Source: Pectobacterium brasiliense
GTDB taxonomy: Bacteria > Pseudomonadota > Gammaproteobacteria > Enterobacterales > Enterobacteriaceae
DNA: 64,000 nucleotides
NCBI RefSeq assembly: GCF_016950255.1
Contig: NZ_JACGFN010000001.1
Location: forward strand, 1,116,001-1,180,000
Reading direction: 5' to 3'
Positions within the stretch are counted from its first letter, which is position 1; every line of letters begins with the position of its first letter. Made by a program: the position numbers and the translations under genes. The notes beneath the pieces were generated by a model. That model searched no databases, was not told the origin of the DNA, and saw only the letters and a program-made list of their open reading frames with translations. This document shows, one piece after another, positions 26,329 through 36,006 of this stretch.

Positions 26329-28008
26329 TCACGAAACCGACTTCAGCGGCGCTTTTCTCACAGGGGTATTTCCGGAAACATAGTAGCGCGCTTTGCTGCG
26401 CGGCAGCGGCTGACGCCGGCGGATTCGGTCGGCAATTTTCTCGGCAATCATGATGGTTGTCGCGTTCAGATTACCGGTAATAATCTGCGGCATGATGGAA
26501 GCATCCACCACGCGTAGCCCTTCCATACCGTGAACGCGGCCTTGCCCATCGACCACCGCCATCTCATCCTCTCCCATTTTACAAGAACAGGAGGGGTGGA
26601 ATGCTGTCTCAGCATGAGTACGGATAAACTCGTCCAGTTCCTCATCAGTCTGAACCTCCAGCCCAGGGCTGATCTCTCGCCCACGGTATTTATCCAGTGC
26701 GGGCTGCGCCATGATTTCACGCGTAATGCGGATCGCATCGCGAAACTCCTGCCAATCCTGCTCCGTCGACATATAGTTGAACAAGATGCTAGGGTGCTCG
26801 CGGGCGTCTTTGGATCGCACTTGTACACGCCCCCGACTGAGTGAACGCATGGAGCCGACGTGCGCCTGAAATCCGTGCTCTTTCACCGCATTGCTGCCGT
26901 TGTAATTAATCGCGACGGGCAAGAAGTGGTACTGAATATTCGGCCAGGCGAACTCATCCCGACTGCGAATAAAGCCACCTGCTTCGAACTGGTTGCTAGC
27001 CCCAACACCAGTGCCATTGAACAACCATTCCGCGCCGATTTTTGGCTGGTTAAACCACTGCAACGCTGGATACAGCGATACCGGTTCTTTGCAGGCATAT
27101 TGCAAATACATTTCCAGATGGTCCTGCAAATTCTCGCCGACGCCGGGCAAATCGTGCACCACGGGAATATCAAGCCCCTGAAGCAAGTCTTTCGGCCCCA
27201 CGCCAGAACGTTGCAAGATCTGCGGCGAGGCGATTGCGCCCGCACACAGCAGCACCTCGCGGCGTGCCTTCGCCGTCTGCGCACTTTCCCCTTTAAAGTA
27301 AGCCACGCCGACGGCCCGTTTTCCCTCGAAGAGAATCTTGTCGGTTAAGGCATGCGTCACGATGGTCAGATTTTTACGGCCTTTTGCCTGATCCAAATAG
27401 CCTCTCGCGGTACTGGCTCGACGCCCCTTCGGCGTGACGGTTCTATCCATCGGGCCAAAGCCCTCCTGCTGATAGCCGTTAAGATCATCCGTACGCGGAT
27501 ATCCGGCCTGTACGCCAGCTTCAACCATCGCATGAAACAGTTCATTGTTTCCCATCTTCGGCGTTGTCACTGAAACAGGACCGCTTGCGCCATGGTAGTC
27601 ATTCGACCCCACGTCTCGCGTTTCTGCTTTACGGAAATACGGCAGGCAATCAAGGTAACTCCAGTCTTCCAGACCCGGCATGGTTGCCCAGTTATCAAAA
27701 TCCATCGCATTGCCACGGATGTAGCACATGCCGTTAATCAGCGATGAACCCCCCAGCCCTTTGCCGCGACCACATTCCATACGGCGATTATTCATGTGAG
27801 GTTCTGGGTCGGTTTCATAAGCCCAGTTATAGCGCTTCCCCTGCAATGGGAAAGCCAATGCGGCGGGCATTTGCGTGCGAAAATCCAAACGATAGTCCGG
27901 GCCACCCGCTTCGAGCAGCAGCACGCTTACGTCGCTTTCTTCTGTGAGACGCGTTGCCAGCACGTTGCCTGCCGAACCAGCTCCGATAATGATGTAATCA
28001 TATTCCAT
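26329..28008 (-). CDS. betA: Choline dehydrogenase
   Basis: 559 residues from the ATG at 28008, where [20 protein letters not shown] begins directly at the FAD-binding Rossmann loop (GAGSAGNV). GMC oxidoreductase; oxidises choline to betaine aldehyde (and further). Conserved GMC signature [20 protein letters not shown], shown partly, and the C-terminal [13 protein letters not shown] and [15 protein letters not shown] (catalytic His-Asn region). A GGGGAG ribosome site lies 10 bp upstream. The gene is last in the betIBA order on this strand. Confidence 0.97.
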   Translation of the reverse strand: MEYDYIIIGAGSAGNVLATRLTEESDVSVLLLEAGGPDYRLDFRTQMPAALAFPLQGKRYNWAYETDPEPHMNNRRMECGRGKGLGGSSLINGMCYIRGNAMDFDNWATMPGLEDWSYLDCLPYFRKAETRDVGSNDYHGASGPVSVTTPKMGNNELFHAMVEAGVQAGYPRTDDLNGYQQEGFGPMDRTVTPKGRRASTARGYLDQAKGRKNLTIVTHALTDKILFEGKRAVGVAYFKGESAQTAKARREVLLCAGAIASPQILQRSGVGPKDLLQGLDIPVVHDLPGVGENLQDHLEMYLQYACKEPVSLYPALQWFNQPKIGAEWLFNGTGVGASNQFEAGGFIRSRDEFAWPNIQYHFLPVAINYNGSNAVKEHGFQAHVGSMRSLSRGRVQVRSKDAREHPSILFNYMSTEQDWQEFRDAIRITREIMAQPALDKYRGREISPGLEVQTDEELDEFIRTHAETAFHPSCSCKMGEDEMAVVDGQGRVHGMEGLRVVDASIMPQIITGNLNATTIMIAEKIADRIRRRQPLPRSKARYYVSGNTPVRKAPLKSVS

Positions 28009-28027
28009 TAGGCTTTCTCCCCTTCGT

Positions 28028-29500
28028 TTAAAATACCGAGTGGAATTCACCCAGTTCAACCTGTACCGATTTAATTTGCGTATAGTGTTCCAATGTTGTT
28101 ATGCCGTTTTCACGTCCGACACCCGAATGTTTGTAGCCGCCCACAGGCATTTCAGCCGGAGACTCACCCCAGGTGTTGATCCAGCAAATTCCTGCCTCAA
28201 GCTGATGAATCACCCGATGTGCCCGATTCAGATCGCAGGTCACGATGCCAGCAGCCAGTCCATACTCGCTCTCATTAGCGCGGCGGATAACCTCATCCTC
28301 ATTCTGATACGTCAGAATACTCATGACCGGGCCAAAGATTTCCTCACGCACAATCGTCATATCGTCCCGGCAATCTGTGAACACGGTAGGGGCAACGAAT
28401 GCACCTTGTGCATATTTCTCGTCAGTCATCGGTTCGCCGCCCACCAGCACGCGAGCACCTTCACGTTTTCCGCTTTCGATATAGCGCAGTACGGATTCTC
28501 TGTGGGGGAAGCTGACCAGCGGACCAAAATTCACCTGCTCGTCAGTCGGGTCACCAATACGAATGCGCTGAACGCGCGCCAGAATCTTTTCCTCAAACTG
28601 TGCTTGCAATGCCTGCGGGATAAAGACGCGTGTACCGTTAGTACACACCTGCCCTGAGCTGAAGAAATTCGCCATCATGGCGATATCCGCTGCCCTATCC
28701 AAATCGGCATCATCAAAAATGATTAGCGGTGATTTTCCCCCTAACTCCATCGTGACGTCTTTCAGGGTCGAACCTGCGGCATTGGCCATTACCGTTTTCC
28801 CGCTGGCAATCCCACCGGTGAAAGAGACTTTGGCAATACCCGGATGCGTGGTCAGCGCCTGACCAACCGATTTTCCCGTCCCCGTCAGCACGTTGAATAC
28901 GCCAGCCGGCAGCCCAGCCTCGGTATAGATTTCCGCCAGTTTCAGCGCGGTGAGCGACGTGACTTCACTAGGCTTGAAGATCATCGCATTGCCTGCCGCC
29001 AGCGCAGGGGCAGATTTCCACAATGCGATCTGAATGGGGTAGTTCCAGGCACCGATACCCGCGACCACGCCAAGCGGTTCACGACGGGTGTAGGCGAATG
29101 AGGTATCACGCAGGGGGATCTGCTGACCTTCCAGCATAGGAATCAGCCCTGCGTAGTACTCCAGAACATCAGCACCAGTCACGATATCCACAGTGCGGGT
29201 TTCCGAGAGCGGCTTACCAGTATCGTGCGTTTCAAGCAAGGCGAGTTCATCATTGCGCTCACGCAGGATATCCACGGCGCGACGTAAAATGCGCGAGCGC
29301 TCCATCGCCGTCATCGCTGCCCATACTTTCTGCCCTGCGGTTGCGGCACTGACCGCACGGTCAACATCAGCAGCAGTGGCCGACTGAATGTGAGCAATGA
29401 TGTCGCCATTCGCGGGGTTAATCGCCTCAAACGTATCGTCACCCGTGCTATCGACATAAGTGCCGTTGATATAAAGCTGTTGTAAACCGTAGTGAGACAT
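28028..29500 (-). CDS. betB: Betaine aldehyde dehydrogenase
   Basis: 490 residues, same as E. coli. Oxidises betaine aldehyde to glycine betaine with NAD(P). Catalytic Cys286 ([10 protein letters not shown]) and Glu252 (MELGGKSPL) are at the E. coli positions; NAD loop [12 protein letters not shown]. Followed by betA after 19 bp and preceded by betI after 68 bp; one operon induced by choline and osmotic stress. Confidence 0.97.
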   Translation of the reverse strand: MSHYGLQQLYINGTYVDSTGDDTFEAINPANGDIIAHIQSATAADVDRAVSAATAGQKVWAAMTAMERSRILRRAVDILRERNDELALLETHDTGKPLSETRTVDIVTGADVLEYYAGLIPMLEGQQIPLRDTSFAYTRREPLGVVAGIGAWNYPIQIALWKSAPALAAGNAMIFKPSEVTSLTALKLAEIYTEAGLPAGVFNVLTGTGKSVGQALTTHPGIAKVSFTGGIASGKTVMANAAGSTLKDVTMELGGKSPLIIFDDADLDRAADIAMMANFFSSGQVCTNGTRVFIPQALQAQFEEKILARVQRIRIGDPTDEQVNFGPLVSFPHRESVLRYIESGKREGARVLVGGEPMTDEKYAQGAFVAPTVFTDCRDDMTIVREEIFGPVMSILTYQNEDEVIRRANESEYGLAAGIVTCDLNRAHRVIHQLEAGICWINTWGESPAEMPVGGYKHSGVGRENGITTLEHYTQIKSVQVELGEFHSVF

Positions 29501-29568
29501 AAATTCTCCTGTCTGATGGCTGCCCGAACAAACGTTCCGGCAGAAAAGGCAAAAATGATAAGGAAGGA

Positions 29569-30159
29569 TTACGCGCGGACGAGCTGCTGTTCGATATAGT
29601 CGTAGGTAATGCTCAGCGCTTCTTCGCGGTTGAAGGCCTCATGGTTTAGCGCCCCACGTAGCCACAGCCCATCGATCAACCCTGCCAACCCTTTCGCTGC
29701 AACGCGCGCGCGATCCTTCTGCAAACAGTGGCTGAATTCGACACACAGGTTGGAGTAAAGTCGCCGATCGTTAACCTGCTGTAACCGATGGAGCATGGGG
29801 GAATGCAGGCTACTGGCCCAGAACGCCAGCCAGGTTTTCATCGCTGCGCTATTCGTCTGGCTATCATCAAAATTCCCCTGAACAATTGCTCGCAAACGTT
29901 CACGCGGCGTATTTTCTGTCAGGTTCAGCAATCTTGATTTCACCGCCAGCCCCAGATGACTAATCAGATAACGCATCGTCGCTTCCAGTAGGCCATTTTT
30001 ATCGCGGAAGTAATGACTGATGATTCCATTCGACACGCCCGCACGTCGGGCAATCTGTACGATTGAGGCATCATGCATCCCCACATCGTTAATCGCGGCC
30101 AGCGTTGCTTCGATGAGTTGCTGCCGTCTGATGGGCTGCATTCCGACTTTAGGCACCAC
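29569..30159 (-). CDS. betI: Choline-responsive TetR-type repressor BetI
   Basis: 196 residues. N-terminal TetR helix-turn-helix ([32 protein letters not shown]) and C-terminal BetI ligand domain ([13 protein letters not shown]). Represses betIBA and divergent betT; choline relieves repression. First gene of betIBA. The palindromic operator lies ~100 bp upstream. Confidence 0.96.
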   Translation of the reverse strand: MVPKVGMQPIRRQQLIEATLAAINDVGMHDASIVQIARRAGVSNGIISHYFRDKNGLLEATMRYLISHLGLAVKSRLLNLTENTPRERLRAIVQGNFDDSQTNSAAMKTWLAFWASSLHSPMLHRLQQVNDRRLYSNLCVEFSHCLQKDRARVAAKGLAGLIDGLWLRGALNHEAFNREEALSITYDYIEQQLVRA

Positions 30160-30508
30160 ACGTCCCCTTCATTGTCTTCCCTTCATTTTTGGGTGATGAA
30201 TCACGGTAAACGACGGTGATTCATGATCCGATTTGTCCCATTAAACTTTTTTTTGATTGAACGTTCAATAAAAAATGAATATCTTTTATTGCTGAAAGGT
30301 TAAAAATCTGTATCAATTATCATGAAAAATGGTTTAAGTTCAGATGATAACTCTACCTTAAAAAGAATAATTTCTTTTTTGTTCTGATGACCATCTTCAA
30401 CGGAAAGCGTACTCAGCGGATGTCCAGCGTCGTATTCTTTATATGCGCTAAGCGCGCTTCGTGGAGAGAGGAATCAGAGTATCTGTTCACGTCACGCAAG
30501 GGATAACC
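30160..30508. other. Divergent betI-betT regulatory region
   Basis: About 349 bp carrying the BetI operator and the promoters of both units. AT-rich between 30240 and 30380. No other gene was seen. Confidence 0.7.
30256..30269. promoter_or_regulatory. BetI operator
   Basis: Perfect 14-bp palindrome ATTGAACGTTCAAT in an AT-rich context, placed between the divergent betI and betT genes. It has the form of the known E. coli BetI operator core in the same position. Confidence 0.85.
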
Positions 30509-32542
30509 ATGCCAGCATCAGAAACAACCACCCAACAGGATCGCCTGAATCCTGTCGTGTTCTACACATCCGCGGGATTAATCCTGACCTTCTCGCTGAT
30601 GACTATGTTGTTTAATCAAGAAGCGAATGCCTGGATTACCCACGCGCTTAGCTGGGTTTCCGCCACATTTGGTTGGTACTATCTGCTAGCCGCCACGCTC
30701 TACATCGTTTTCGTCATCTTCATTGCGTCATCTCGATTTGGATCGATCAAGCTCGGGCCAGAACAGTCGAAACCTGAATTTAGCCTGATGAGCTGGGCAG
30801 CGATGCTATTTGCAGCGGGGATCGGCATCGATTTAATGTTCTTTTCCGTTGCGGAACCGATCACGCAATATATGATGCCGCCGGAAGGACAAGGCCAGAC
30901 GATAGAAGCGGCACGGCAGGCCATGGTCTGGACGCTGTTTCACTACGGGTTAACCGGCTGGTCAATGTACGCACTGATGGGAATCGCGCTGGGCTACTTC
31001 AGCTACCGGTATAATTTGCCGCTGACGATTCGCTCTGCCCTGTACCCTATCTTTGGTAAACGTATTAATGGCCCGATTGGTCACAGCGTTGATATCGCGG
31101 CCGTACTCGGAACCATTTTCGGTATTGCGACCACACTGGGCATCGGCGTCGTTCAGCTTAACTACGGACTGAAAGTCCTGTTCCAGATCCCAGAAAATCT
31201 CACCGTTCAAGCCTCACTCATTCTGCTTTCCGTGATCATGGCGACCGTTTCCGTAACGTCTGGGGTCAATCGCGGTATTCGCTTCCTCTCCGAGCTTAAC
31301 GTCCTGCTCGCGCTAGGCCTGATTCTTTTTCTGCTTTTCTGGGGTGATACCGAGTTTCTGCTAAACGCACTGGTCCTGAACGTCGGGGATTACATCAATC
31401 GCTTTACGGGCATGACGCTCAACAGCTTTGCGTTCGATCGCCCAACCGAGTGGATGAATAGCTGGACGCTGTTCTTCTGGGCATGGTGGGTCGCATGGGC
31501 ACCGTTTGTCGGGCTGTTTCTGGCGCGTATCTCACGCGGCAGAACGATTCGACAGTTTGTTGTCGGCACATTGATCATTCCGTTTGTCTTTACGCTGCTG
31601 TGGCTCTCCATTTTTGGCAACAGCGCGCTTTATCAGGTGCTCCACGGTAATCTGGATTTTGCCAATGAAGTCATGCAGCACCCGGAGCGCGGATTCTACA
31701 GTCTGCTAGCGCAGTACCCCGGCTTTAGCTTAAGCGCCTCTGTCGCGACCATTACCGGCTTGCTGTTTTATGTCACCTCTGCCGATTCCGGCTCTCTGGT
31801 GCTGGGCAATTTCACCTCTCGCCTTGGCGACATCAACAATGATGCACCAAACTGGCTGCGAATTTTCTGGTCAGTCGCCATTGGCCTGCTGACGTTGGGC
31901 ATGCTGATGACAAACGGTGTGTCAGCCTTACAGAACACCACCGTTATTATGGGCTTACCGTTTAGCTTTGTGATGTTCTTTATTATGGCGGGATTGTACA
32001 AATCACTGCGGGTTGAGGATTACCGTAAAGCCAGCTCCTTACAAACCTCAGCCCCGATGCCAATCTCCGGTGACGACCGTCTGAACTGGAAGCAACGCAT
32101 CTCACGCGTCATGAATTTCCCCGGCACAACGCATACGCAAAAAATGCTGGATAACGTCTGTAAAGCCGCTATGGAGGATGTCGCGCGTGAACTGCGCCTG
32201 CGAGGGACCAGCGTTGAAGTCAACGACTTGCCGCCTGTCGAAGATGAGCGCTTGAACCATCTCGAACTGTTGGTTGATTTGGGAGATGAACAGAATTTCC
32301 TTTATCAGATTTGGCCACAGCGCTATAGCGTCCCGGCGTTTACCTACCGGGCCCGCTCAGGTAAATCAGATTATTACCGCCTTGAAACCTTCCTGTTGGA
32401 AGGGAGCCAGGGGAATGACCTGATGGATTACAGCAAAGAACAGGTGATTAACGACATTTTGGATCAGTACGAACGACACCTGAATTTTCTTCATCTTAAT
32501 CGAGAAGCGCCGGGCAATACGCTGACCTTCCCTGACGCCTAA
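30509..32542 (+). CDS. betT: High-affinity choline transporter BetT
   Basis: 677 residues from the ATG at 30509 (AAGGGA upstream), the same length as E. coli BetT; a longer frame from 30461 is not needed. BCCT family, proton-driven choline uptake, 12 membrane helices; the substrate signature WTLFFWAWWVAWAPFVGLF is present. The long cytoplasmic C-terminal domain (~180 residues after DYRKAS) is the osmosensing regulatory tail in this family. Transcribed divergently from betIBA. Confidence 0.97.
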   Translation: MPASETTTQQDRLNPVVFYTSAGLILTFSLMTMLFNQEANAWITHALSWVSATFGWYYLLAATLYIVFVIFIASSRFGSIKLGPEQSKPEFSLMSWAAMLFAAGIGIDLMFFSVAEPITQYMMPPEGQGQTIEAARQAMVWTLFHYGLTGWSMYALMGIALGYFSYRYNLPLTIRSALYPIFGKRINGPIGHSVDIAAVLGTIFGIATTLGIGVVQLNYGLKVLFQIPENLTVQASLILLSVIMATVSVTSGVNRGIRFLSELNVLLALGLILFLLFWGDTEFLLNALVLNVGDYINRFTGMTLNSFAFDRPTEWMNSWTLFFWAWWVAWAPFVGLFLARISRGRTIRQFVVGTLIIPFVFTLLWLSIFGNSALYQVLHGNLDFANEVMQHPERGFYSLLAQYPGFSLSASVATITGLLFYVTSADSGSLVLGNFTSRLGDINNDAPNWLRIFWSVAIGLLTLGMLMTNGVSALQNTTVIMGLPFSFVMFFIMAGLYKSLRVEDYRKASSLQTSAPMPISGDDRLNWKQRISRVMNFPGTTHTQKMLDNVCKAAMEDVARELRLRGTSVEVNDLPPVEDERLNHLELLVDLGDEQNFLYQIWPQRYSVPAFTYRARSGKSDYYRLETFLLEGSQGNDLMDYSKEQVINDILDQYERHLNFLHLNREAPGNTLTFPDA

Positions 32543-32553
32543 CCCCTCCCCTA

Positions 32554-32578
32554 TGGCGCTGAAATACAGCGCCATTTT
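32554..32578 (+). terminator. Terminator after betT
   Basis: Perfect 8-bp arms TGGCGCTG / CAGCGCCA with an AAATA loop, followed by TTTT, 12 bp past the betT stop. Confidence 0.75.
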
Positions 32579-32757
32579 CAATACGTTATGCTTTTACTCT
32601 CCCTTTTCCTTGTATCGTATTTTTCCTGAATCTATGTGCTGTGCCGCATTCTTTGCTTCCACGATTTGCGCTTTATTTTTGAAACGGTATACTGCACACA
32701 TCAAATTGAAATACAGTTTTAAAAAATGTATTTGTCCGTCACAGAAAAGGAACGAAC

Positions 32758-33396
32758 ATGAAAATTGCACTGATTAACGAGAACAGCCAAGCTGCCAAAA
32801 ACGCCATCATCGCCGAGTCTCTGACCAAAGCGGTTGCACCGTTGGGCCACACTGTACACAACTACGGCCAATACGCCGTTGAAGATGCAGCGCAGCTGAC
32901 CTACATCCAGAACGGTATTCTGGCAGCTATCCTGCTGAACTCTGGCGCGGCTGATTTCGTTGTGACCGGTTGCGGTACTGGCCAGGGCGCAATGCTGGCT
33001 TGTAACTCTTTCCCAGGCGTAATTTGCGGTCTGGTTGTTGACCCATCTGATGCTTACCTGTTCTCTCAGATCAACAACGGTAACGCGGTATCCGTTCCTT
33101 ACGCTAAAGGCTTTGGCTGGGGCGCTGAACTGAACCTGGAAAACCTGTTTACCCAGCTGTTCAAAGAAGAAGGCGGCCGCGGCTATCCGAGCGATCGCGT
33201 TGCACCTCAACAACGTAACAAGAAAATTCTGGATGCCGTAAAAGCAGTGACCTACAACGATCTGATCACCATCCTGAAAGGTCTCGATCAGGATCTGGTT
33301 AAAGGCGCGATTGCTGGTCCTAAATTCCAGGAATACTTCTTCGCTAACAGCAAAGACGAAGCACTGACCAGCTACATCAAAACGCTGCTGGCGTAA
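32758..33396 (+). CDS. RpiB/LacAB family sugar-phosphate isomerase
   Basis: 212 residues. N-terminal ~140 residues are RpiB-like: MKIALINENS at the start and the active-site loop TGCGTGQGAML with Cys72 in the position of the RpiB catalytic Cys. A C-terminal ~70-residue extension (from about PSDRVAPQQRNKKIL) is longer than in RpiB proper and marks a separate subfamily. Substrate not identified. Codon use is strongly biased to optimal codons, unlike most neighbours, suggesting high expression. AAAGGAACGAAC precedes the ATG, and it has its own terminator. Confidence 0.85.
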   Translation: MKIALINENSQAAKNAIIAESLTKAVAPLGHTVHNYGQYAVEDAAQLTYIQNGILAAILLNSGAADFVVTGCGTGQGAMLACNSFPGVICGLVVDPSDAYLFSQINNGNAVSVPYAKGFGWGAELNLENLFTQLFKEEGGRGYPSDRVAPQQRNKKILDAVKAVTYNDLITILKGLDQDLVKGAIAGPKFQEYFFANSKDEALTSYIKTLLA

Positions 33397-33414
33397 TCGT
33401 CAAAAGCTGAAAAA

Positions 33415-33447
33415 GAACCACAGGCCATCGCGGTCTGTGGTTTTTTT
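33415..33447 (+). terminator. Terminator of the RpiB-family gene
   Basis: ACCACAGGCC / GGTCTGTGGT arms (one G-U) around ATCGC, followed by seven T residues. Confidence 0.92.
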
Positions 33448-33613
33448 ATGCCAATTCCCTATTTATTTTGCCTACATGTTAACGACAGGATTACGCGGAC
33501 TATCCGTTACCGTTCAATGCTTAGCCATACGCACCGTTCGTGCTAAATACTGCTTGACCGAAGCTAAGCGACTCCCTATAGTAGCGCCCCGTTGCCCCTT
33601 GCAGGCAACCCCC

Positions 33614-33703
33614 GGTGAGGTGTCCGAGAGGCTGAAGGAGCACGCCTGGAAAGTGTGTATACGTGAAAACGTATCAAGGGTTCGAATCCCTTCCTCACCG
33701 CCA
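33614..33703 (+). tRNA. tRNA-Ser (anticodon GGA)
   Basis: 90 nt. Acceptor stem GGTGAGG pairs with CCTCACC, CCA end encoded (33701-33703), anticodon loop CTGGAAA gives GGA (33648-33650), long class II variable arm (ATACGTGAAAACGTAT). Closely resembles E. coli serW/serX but with a slightly longer variable loop. Confidence 0.97.
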
Positions 33704-33710
33704 TATAAAA

Positions 33711-33749
33711 GAAAACGCCCTTAACGCAAGTTAAGGGCGTTTTCTTTTA
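33711..33749 (+). terminator. Terminator of tRNA-Ser(GGA)
   Basis: Perfect 15-bp stem GAAAACGCCCTTAAC / GTTAAGGGCGTTTTC with a GCAA tetraloop, followed by TTTTAT, 8 bp beyond the tRNA. Confidence 0.92.
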
Positions 33750-33888
33750 TGGTGATGGGACGGATGAGAAACCTTGACTGGGTTCGACAAAACGACAGGA
33801 CTGGCGTTTGGGACCGACAACGGCGGCCCGCAGAGCAAGCGGCATAACGCCGCGAGTCACTCCATCCAACATCTACATACCTGATATT

Positions 33889-33924
33889 AAAGCGCCCCTG
33901 ATGCAAATCAGGGGCGCTTTTTTA
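33889..33924 (+). terminator. Second terminator-like hairpin of the tRNA tract
   Basis: Perfect 14-bp stem AAAGCGCCCCTGAT / ATCAGGGGCGCTTT with a GCAA loop and TTTATGG tail. Read on the minus strand the stem is followed by AATATC, so it may also limit phoH readthrough less well. Confidence 0.85.
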
Positions 33925-33966
33925 TGGTGATGTCATAGGAACGTTCATTCCTATGTCACACAAACA

Positions 33967-34755
33967 TCAGCCATAGGCATGGAGCGTACGCTGGCACAGC
34001 GCCGAGCGCACGCAGTCCTCTTTACCAAAAGAGACCACGCCAATCATGTCATCTTCAACGAAACGCTCCAGTGCGTCGCGCAGGCCGGATTTAACCCCAG
34101 ATGGTAAATCACACTGCGTGACATCGCCATTGACGATAACCGTGACATTTTCACCTAAACGCGTCAGGAACATTTTCATTTGGTTCACTGTCACGTTTTG
34201 CGCCTCATCCAGAATCACAACTGCATTTTCAAATGTCCGCCCGCGCATATACGCAAAAGGCGCGATTTCGACTTTGGCGATTTCCGGCCGCAAGCAGTAC
34301 TGCATGAAAGAGGCCCCCAGTCGACGCAAAAGTATGTCGTAAACCGGGCGGAAATAAGGCGCAAACTTCTCCGCAATATCTCCAGGTAAAAAGCCAAGAT
34401 CCTCGTCGGCCTGTAATACTGGCCGCGTAACAATAATACGCTCAACCTCTTTATGGATTAGTGCCTCCGCCGCTTTCGCAGCGCTCAGATACGTTTTACC
34501 GCAGCCAGCTTCGCCTGTGGCAAAAATCAACTGTTTATTTTCTATCGCAGACAAGTAATGTTCCTGGGCAACAGTACGAGCTTGAATAACAGAATTATCA
34601 CGATTTTCACGCGCCATTCCGATTGCTTCAATCCCGCCCATCTGTACCAGAGAAGTGACCGATTCTTCCTCACGCTGACGGTGGCTACGCGACTCACGAC
34701 GGATAACGCGTTTGGCTTCACGACGAGCTTTGATCACTGCTTTTTGTCTTCCCAT
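33967..34755 (-). CDS. phoH: PhoH family ATPase
   Basis: 262 residues. P-loop ATPase: Walker A FATGEAGCGKTYLSA, Walker B VVILDEAQNV, and GDVTQCDLP. Nearly identical to the C-terminal 260 residues of E. coli PhoH, which is induced by phosphate starvation; biological role still unclear, with RNA helicase or RNA metabolism links proposed. Here the protein starts at MGRQKAVIKARREAKR with GGTGCCACT upstream; the longer E. coli annotation is probably an over-extended start. Confidence 0.95.
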   Translation of the reverse strand: MGRQKAVIKARREAKRVIRRESRSHRQREEESVTSLVQMGGIEAIGMARENRDNSVIQARTVAQEHYLSAIENKQLIFATGEAGCGKTYLSAAKAAEALIHKEVERIIVTRPVLQADEDLGFLPGDIAEKFAPYFRPVYDILLRRLGASFMQYCLRPEIAKVEIAPFAYMRGRTFENAVVILDEAQNVTVNQMKMFLTRLGENVTVIVNGDVTQCDLPSGVKSGLRDALERFVEDDMIGVVSFGKEDCVRSALCQRTLHAYG

Positions 34756-35286
34756 AGTGGCACCTTACAGTTTGTTTCACTTACCGCACTGCTCTACAGC
34801 GCGTGACGTTTAACTCACTAACGAGGTTAGGCTTCCTTATTAAGCCAATAGCAGACAGAGAATACGCATGATTCATCCACGAACAGAGTGAAAAACGGGT
34901 CAAGTGCTCATGGATAGAAAAAGAAAATATACGGAGAGTTTGGGTAACAAGAGAATGGCGCAGTGTTGAAAATAAGTGGGAGGAAAATCCCTCGCATCGG
35001 CGAGTCGGCGGTGTAGAATCTTGGCATCGACTACAAAGTCCAGAAAAGGACATTACCATTCGCGTTCCTCACTGTGACAACGACTATTCCACTGAATAAT
35101 GATTGATCGCATCGTAGAACTACTGCTAACCATTGCCTAAAAATTAGTGCCGAATGATTTCAGTAGTATGACAGTGCAATAATTTGCCTCTGCAATGCAA
35201 GCATTTTTTACACTGTCATAACATTTACGTATAGTCAGTATTCCATGGTTTGGCAATATCAGCCTGAGAACGACGCATGATGTGCG
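34756..35286. other. Intergenic region between fliZ and phoH
   Basis: About 531 bp between two minus-strand genes. Holds the phoH promoter region and, near fliZ, a dyad at 35167-35220. No gene is supported. Confidence 0.55.
35167..35220 (-). repeat. Long-looped inverted repeat downstream of fliZ
   Basis: Perfect 10-bp arms TATGACAGTG (35167-35176) and CACTGTCATA (35211-35220) flank 34 bases that themselves contain TGCA-rich pairing. Located ~67 bp past the fliZ stop. It may end the fliAZ transcript, or be an operator; no strong T-tract follows. Confidence 0.45.
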
Positions 35287-35802
35287 TCAGAAATGCCGCT
35301 GCCAGTCCAGATATTGATCGTATTTTCGTAAGGCGCTGCGGTAAATATTTTGCTCAATACCGGGAAGGTAATCACATACGCGCTGCTGTACCCCATCGCG
35401 GTGTCGGGAAAAAGTTTCTGCGGGATAATTATTAGCGGCAAGCAGCTCATCCAGGCGCCGCAAGCGAATGACATACTCGCGCATCGTGCTATGGCGGACT
35501 TCAGTCTGCTCAATCAGATACTGTGTGAAAGCTTTAATATCGAAATAGCTAGCAGTGGTATTGCATAATATTTCGCTACAAAAGCGGCAAAGTGGGATTA
35601 ATTCTTGTTGCAGACTGGACCATGTGTCGTCGTCGATAAGCCGGTCGATGCTGCCGATCGATTTTTTATTGATGAGCTGATTGCGAAATACCAGTGAAAC
35701 GCGGTCGAGCTCTTTATCACACTGGGAACAGTTGGTTTGTCTGTGTTTGAAGTCTTTCAGATAACGGCTTAGGAGCTGTTTCTTCCGAATTGATGGGTGC
35801 AT
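35287..35802 (-). CDS. fliZ: FliA-operon regulator FliZ
   Basis: 171 residues from the ATG at 35802; a TTG six codons earlier is possible. The core LSRYLKDFKHRQTNC and the DIKAFTQYLIEQTEVRHSTMREYVIRLRRLD segment (shown in part) match enterobacterial FliZ, a DNA-binding protein related to integrase N-terminal domains that competes with RpoS at promoters and favours flagellar over stress or curli programmes. A CSQC pair near residue 25 and CRFC later are as in E. coli. It follows fliA after ~200 bp on the same strand; fliY is not next to it here. Confidence 0.92.
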   Translation of the reverse strand: MHPSIRKKQLLSRYLKDFKHRQTNCSQCDKELDRVSLVFRNQLINKKSIGSIDRLIDDDTWSSLQQELIPLCRFCSEILCNTTASYFDIKAFTQYLIEQTEVRHSTMREYVIRLRRLDELLAANNYPAETFSRHRDGVQQRVCDYLPGIEQNIYRSALRKYDQYLDWQRHF

Positions 35803-36006
35803 GAATCCATTCCATGACAATATATAACTTCAATGTGAAGCGATAGCATCGTTCATTACACCAGAGAGCCTGGTATGCTAAAAACAGGTGACATGATTCA
35901 TGTAAATACTGATGCAAGACACGCATCGATATTCAAACAAGGTCATAGCCCTGCTACTTCAGTGACTGAAGATATACTTTGATAACAGTATTCCTACGCA
36001 GCGCAA

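Larger units (their letters stand above)
33711..33934. repeat. Two-unit hairpin repeat downstream of tRNA-Ser(GGA)
   Basis: Two similar units: each is a GC-rich long stem with a GCAA loop followed by TTTTATGGTGATG (33711-33759 and 33889-33930). The 130 bp between contains GC-rich non-coding sequence with a short frame on the minus strand that has no gene features. Resembles the repeat tracts found 3' of some enterobacterial tRNA genes. Confidence 0.6.

Noticed and set aside
33721..33906. 61-codon minus-strand frame in the tRNA-Ser repeat tract
   Set aside because: It is made of the two hairpin stems and the repeat spacer; I regard it as a by-product of the repeat.
34142..34154. matS-like sequence GTGACATTTTCAC in phoH
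   Set aside because: One base differs from the GTGACRNYGTCAC consensus in the conserved half and it lies in coding sequence; chance match is likely.
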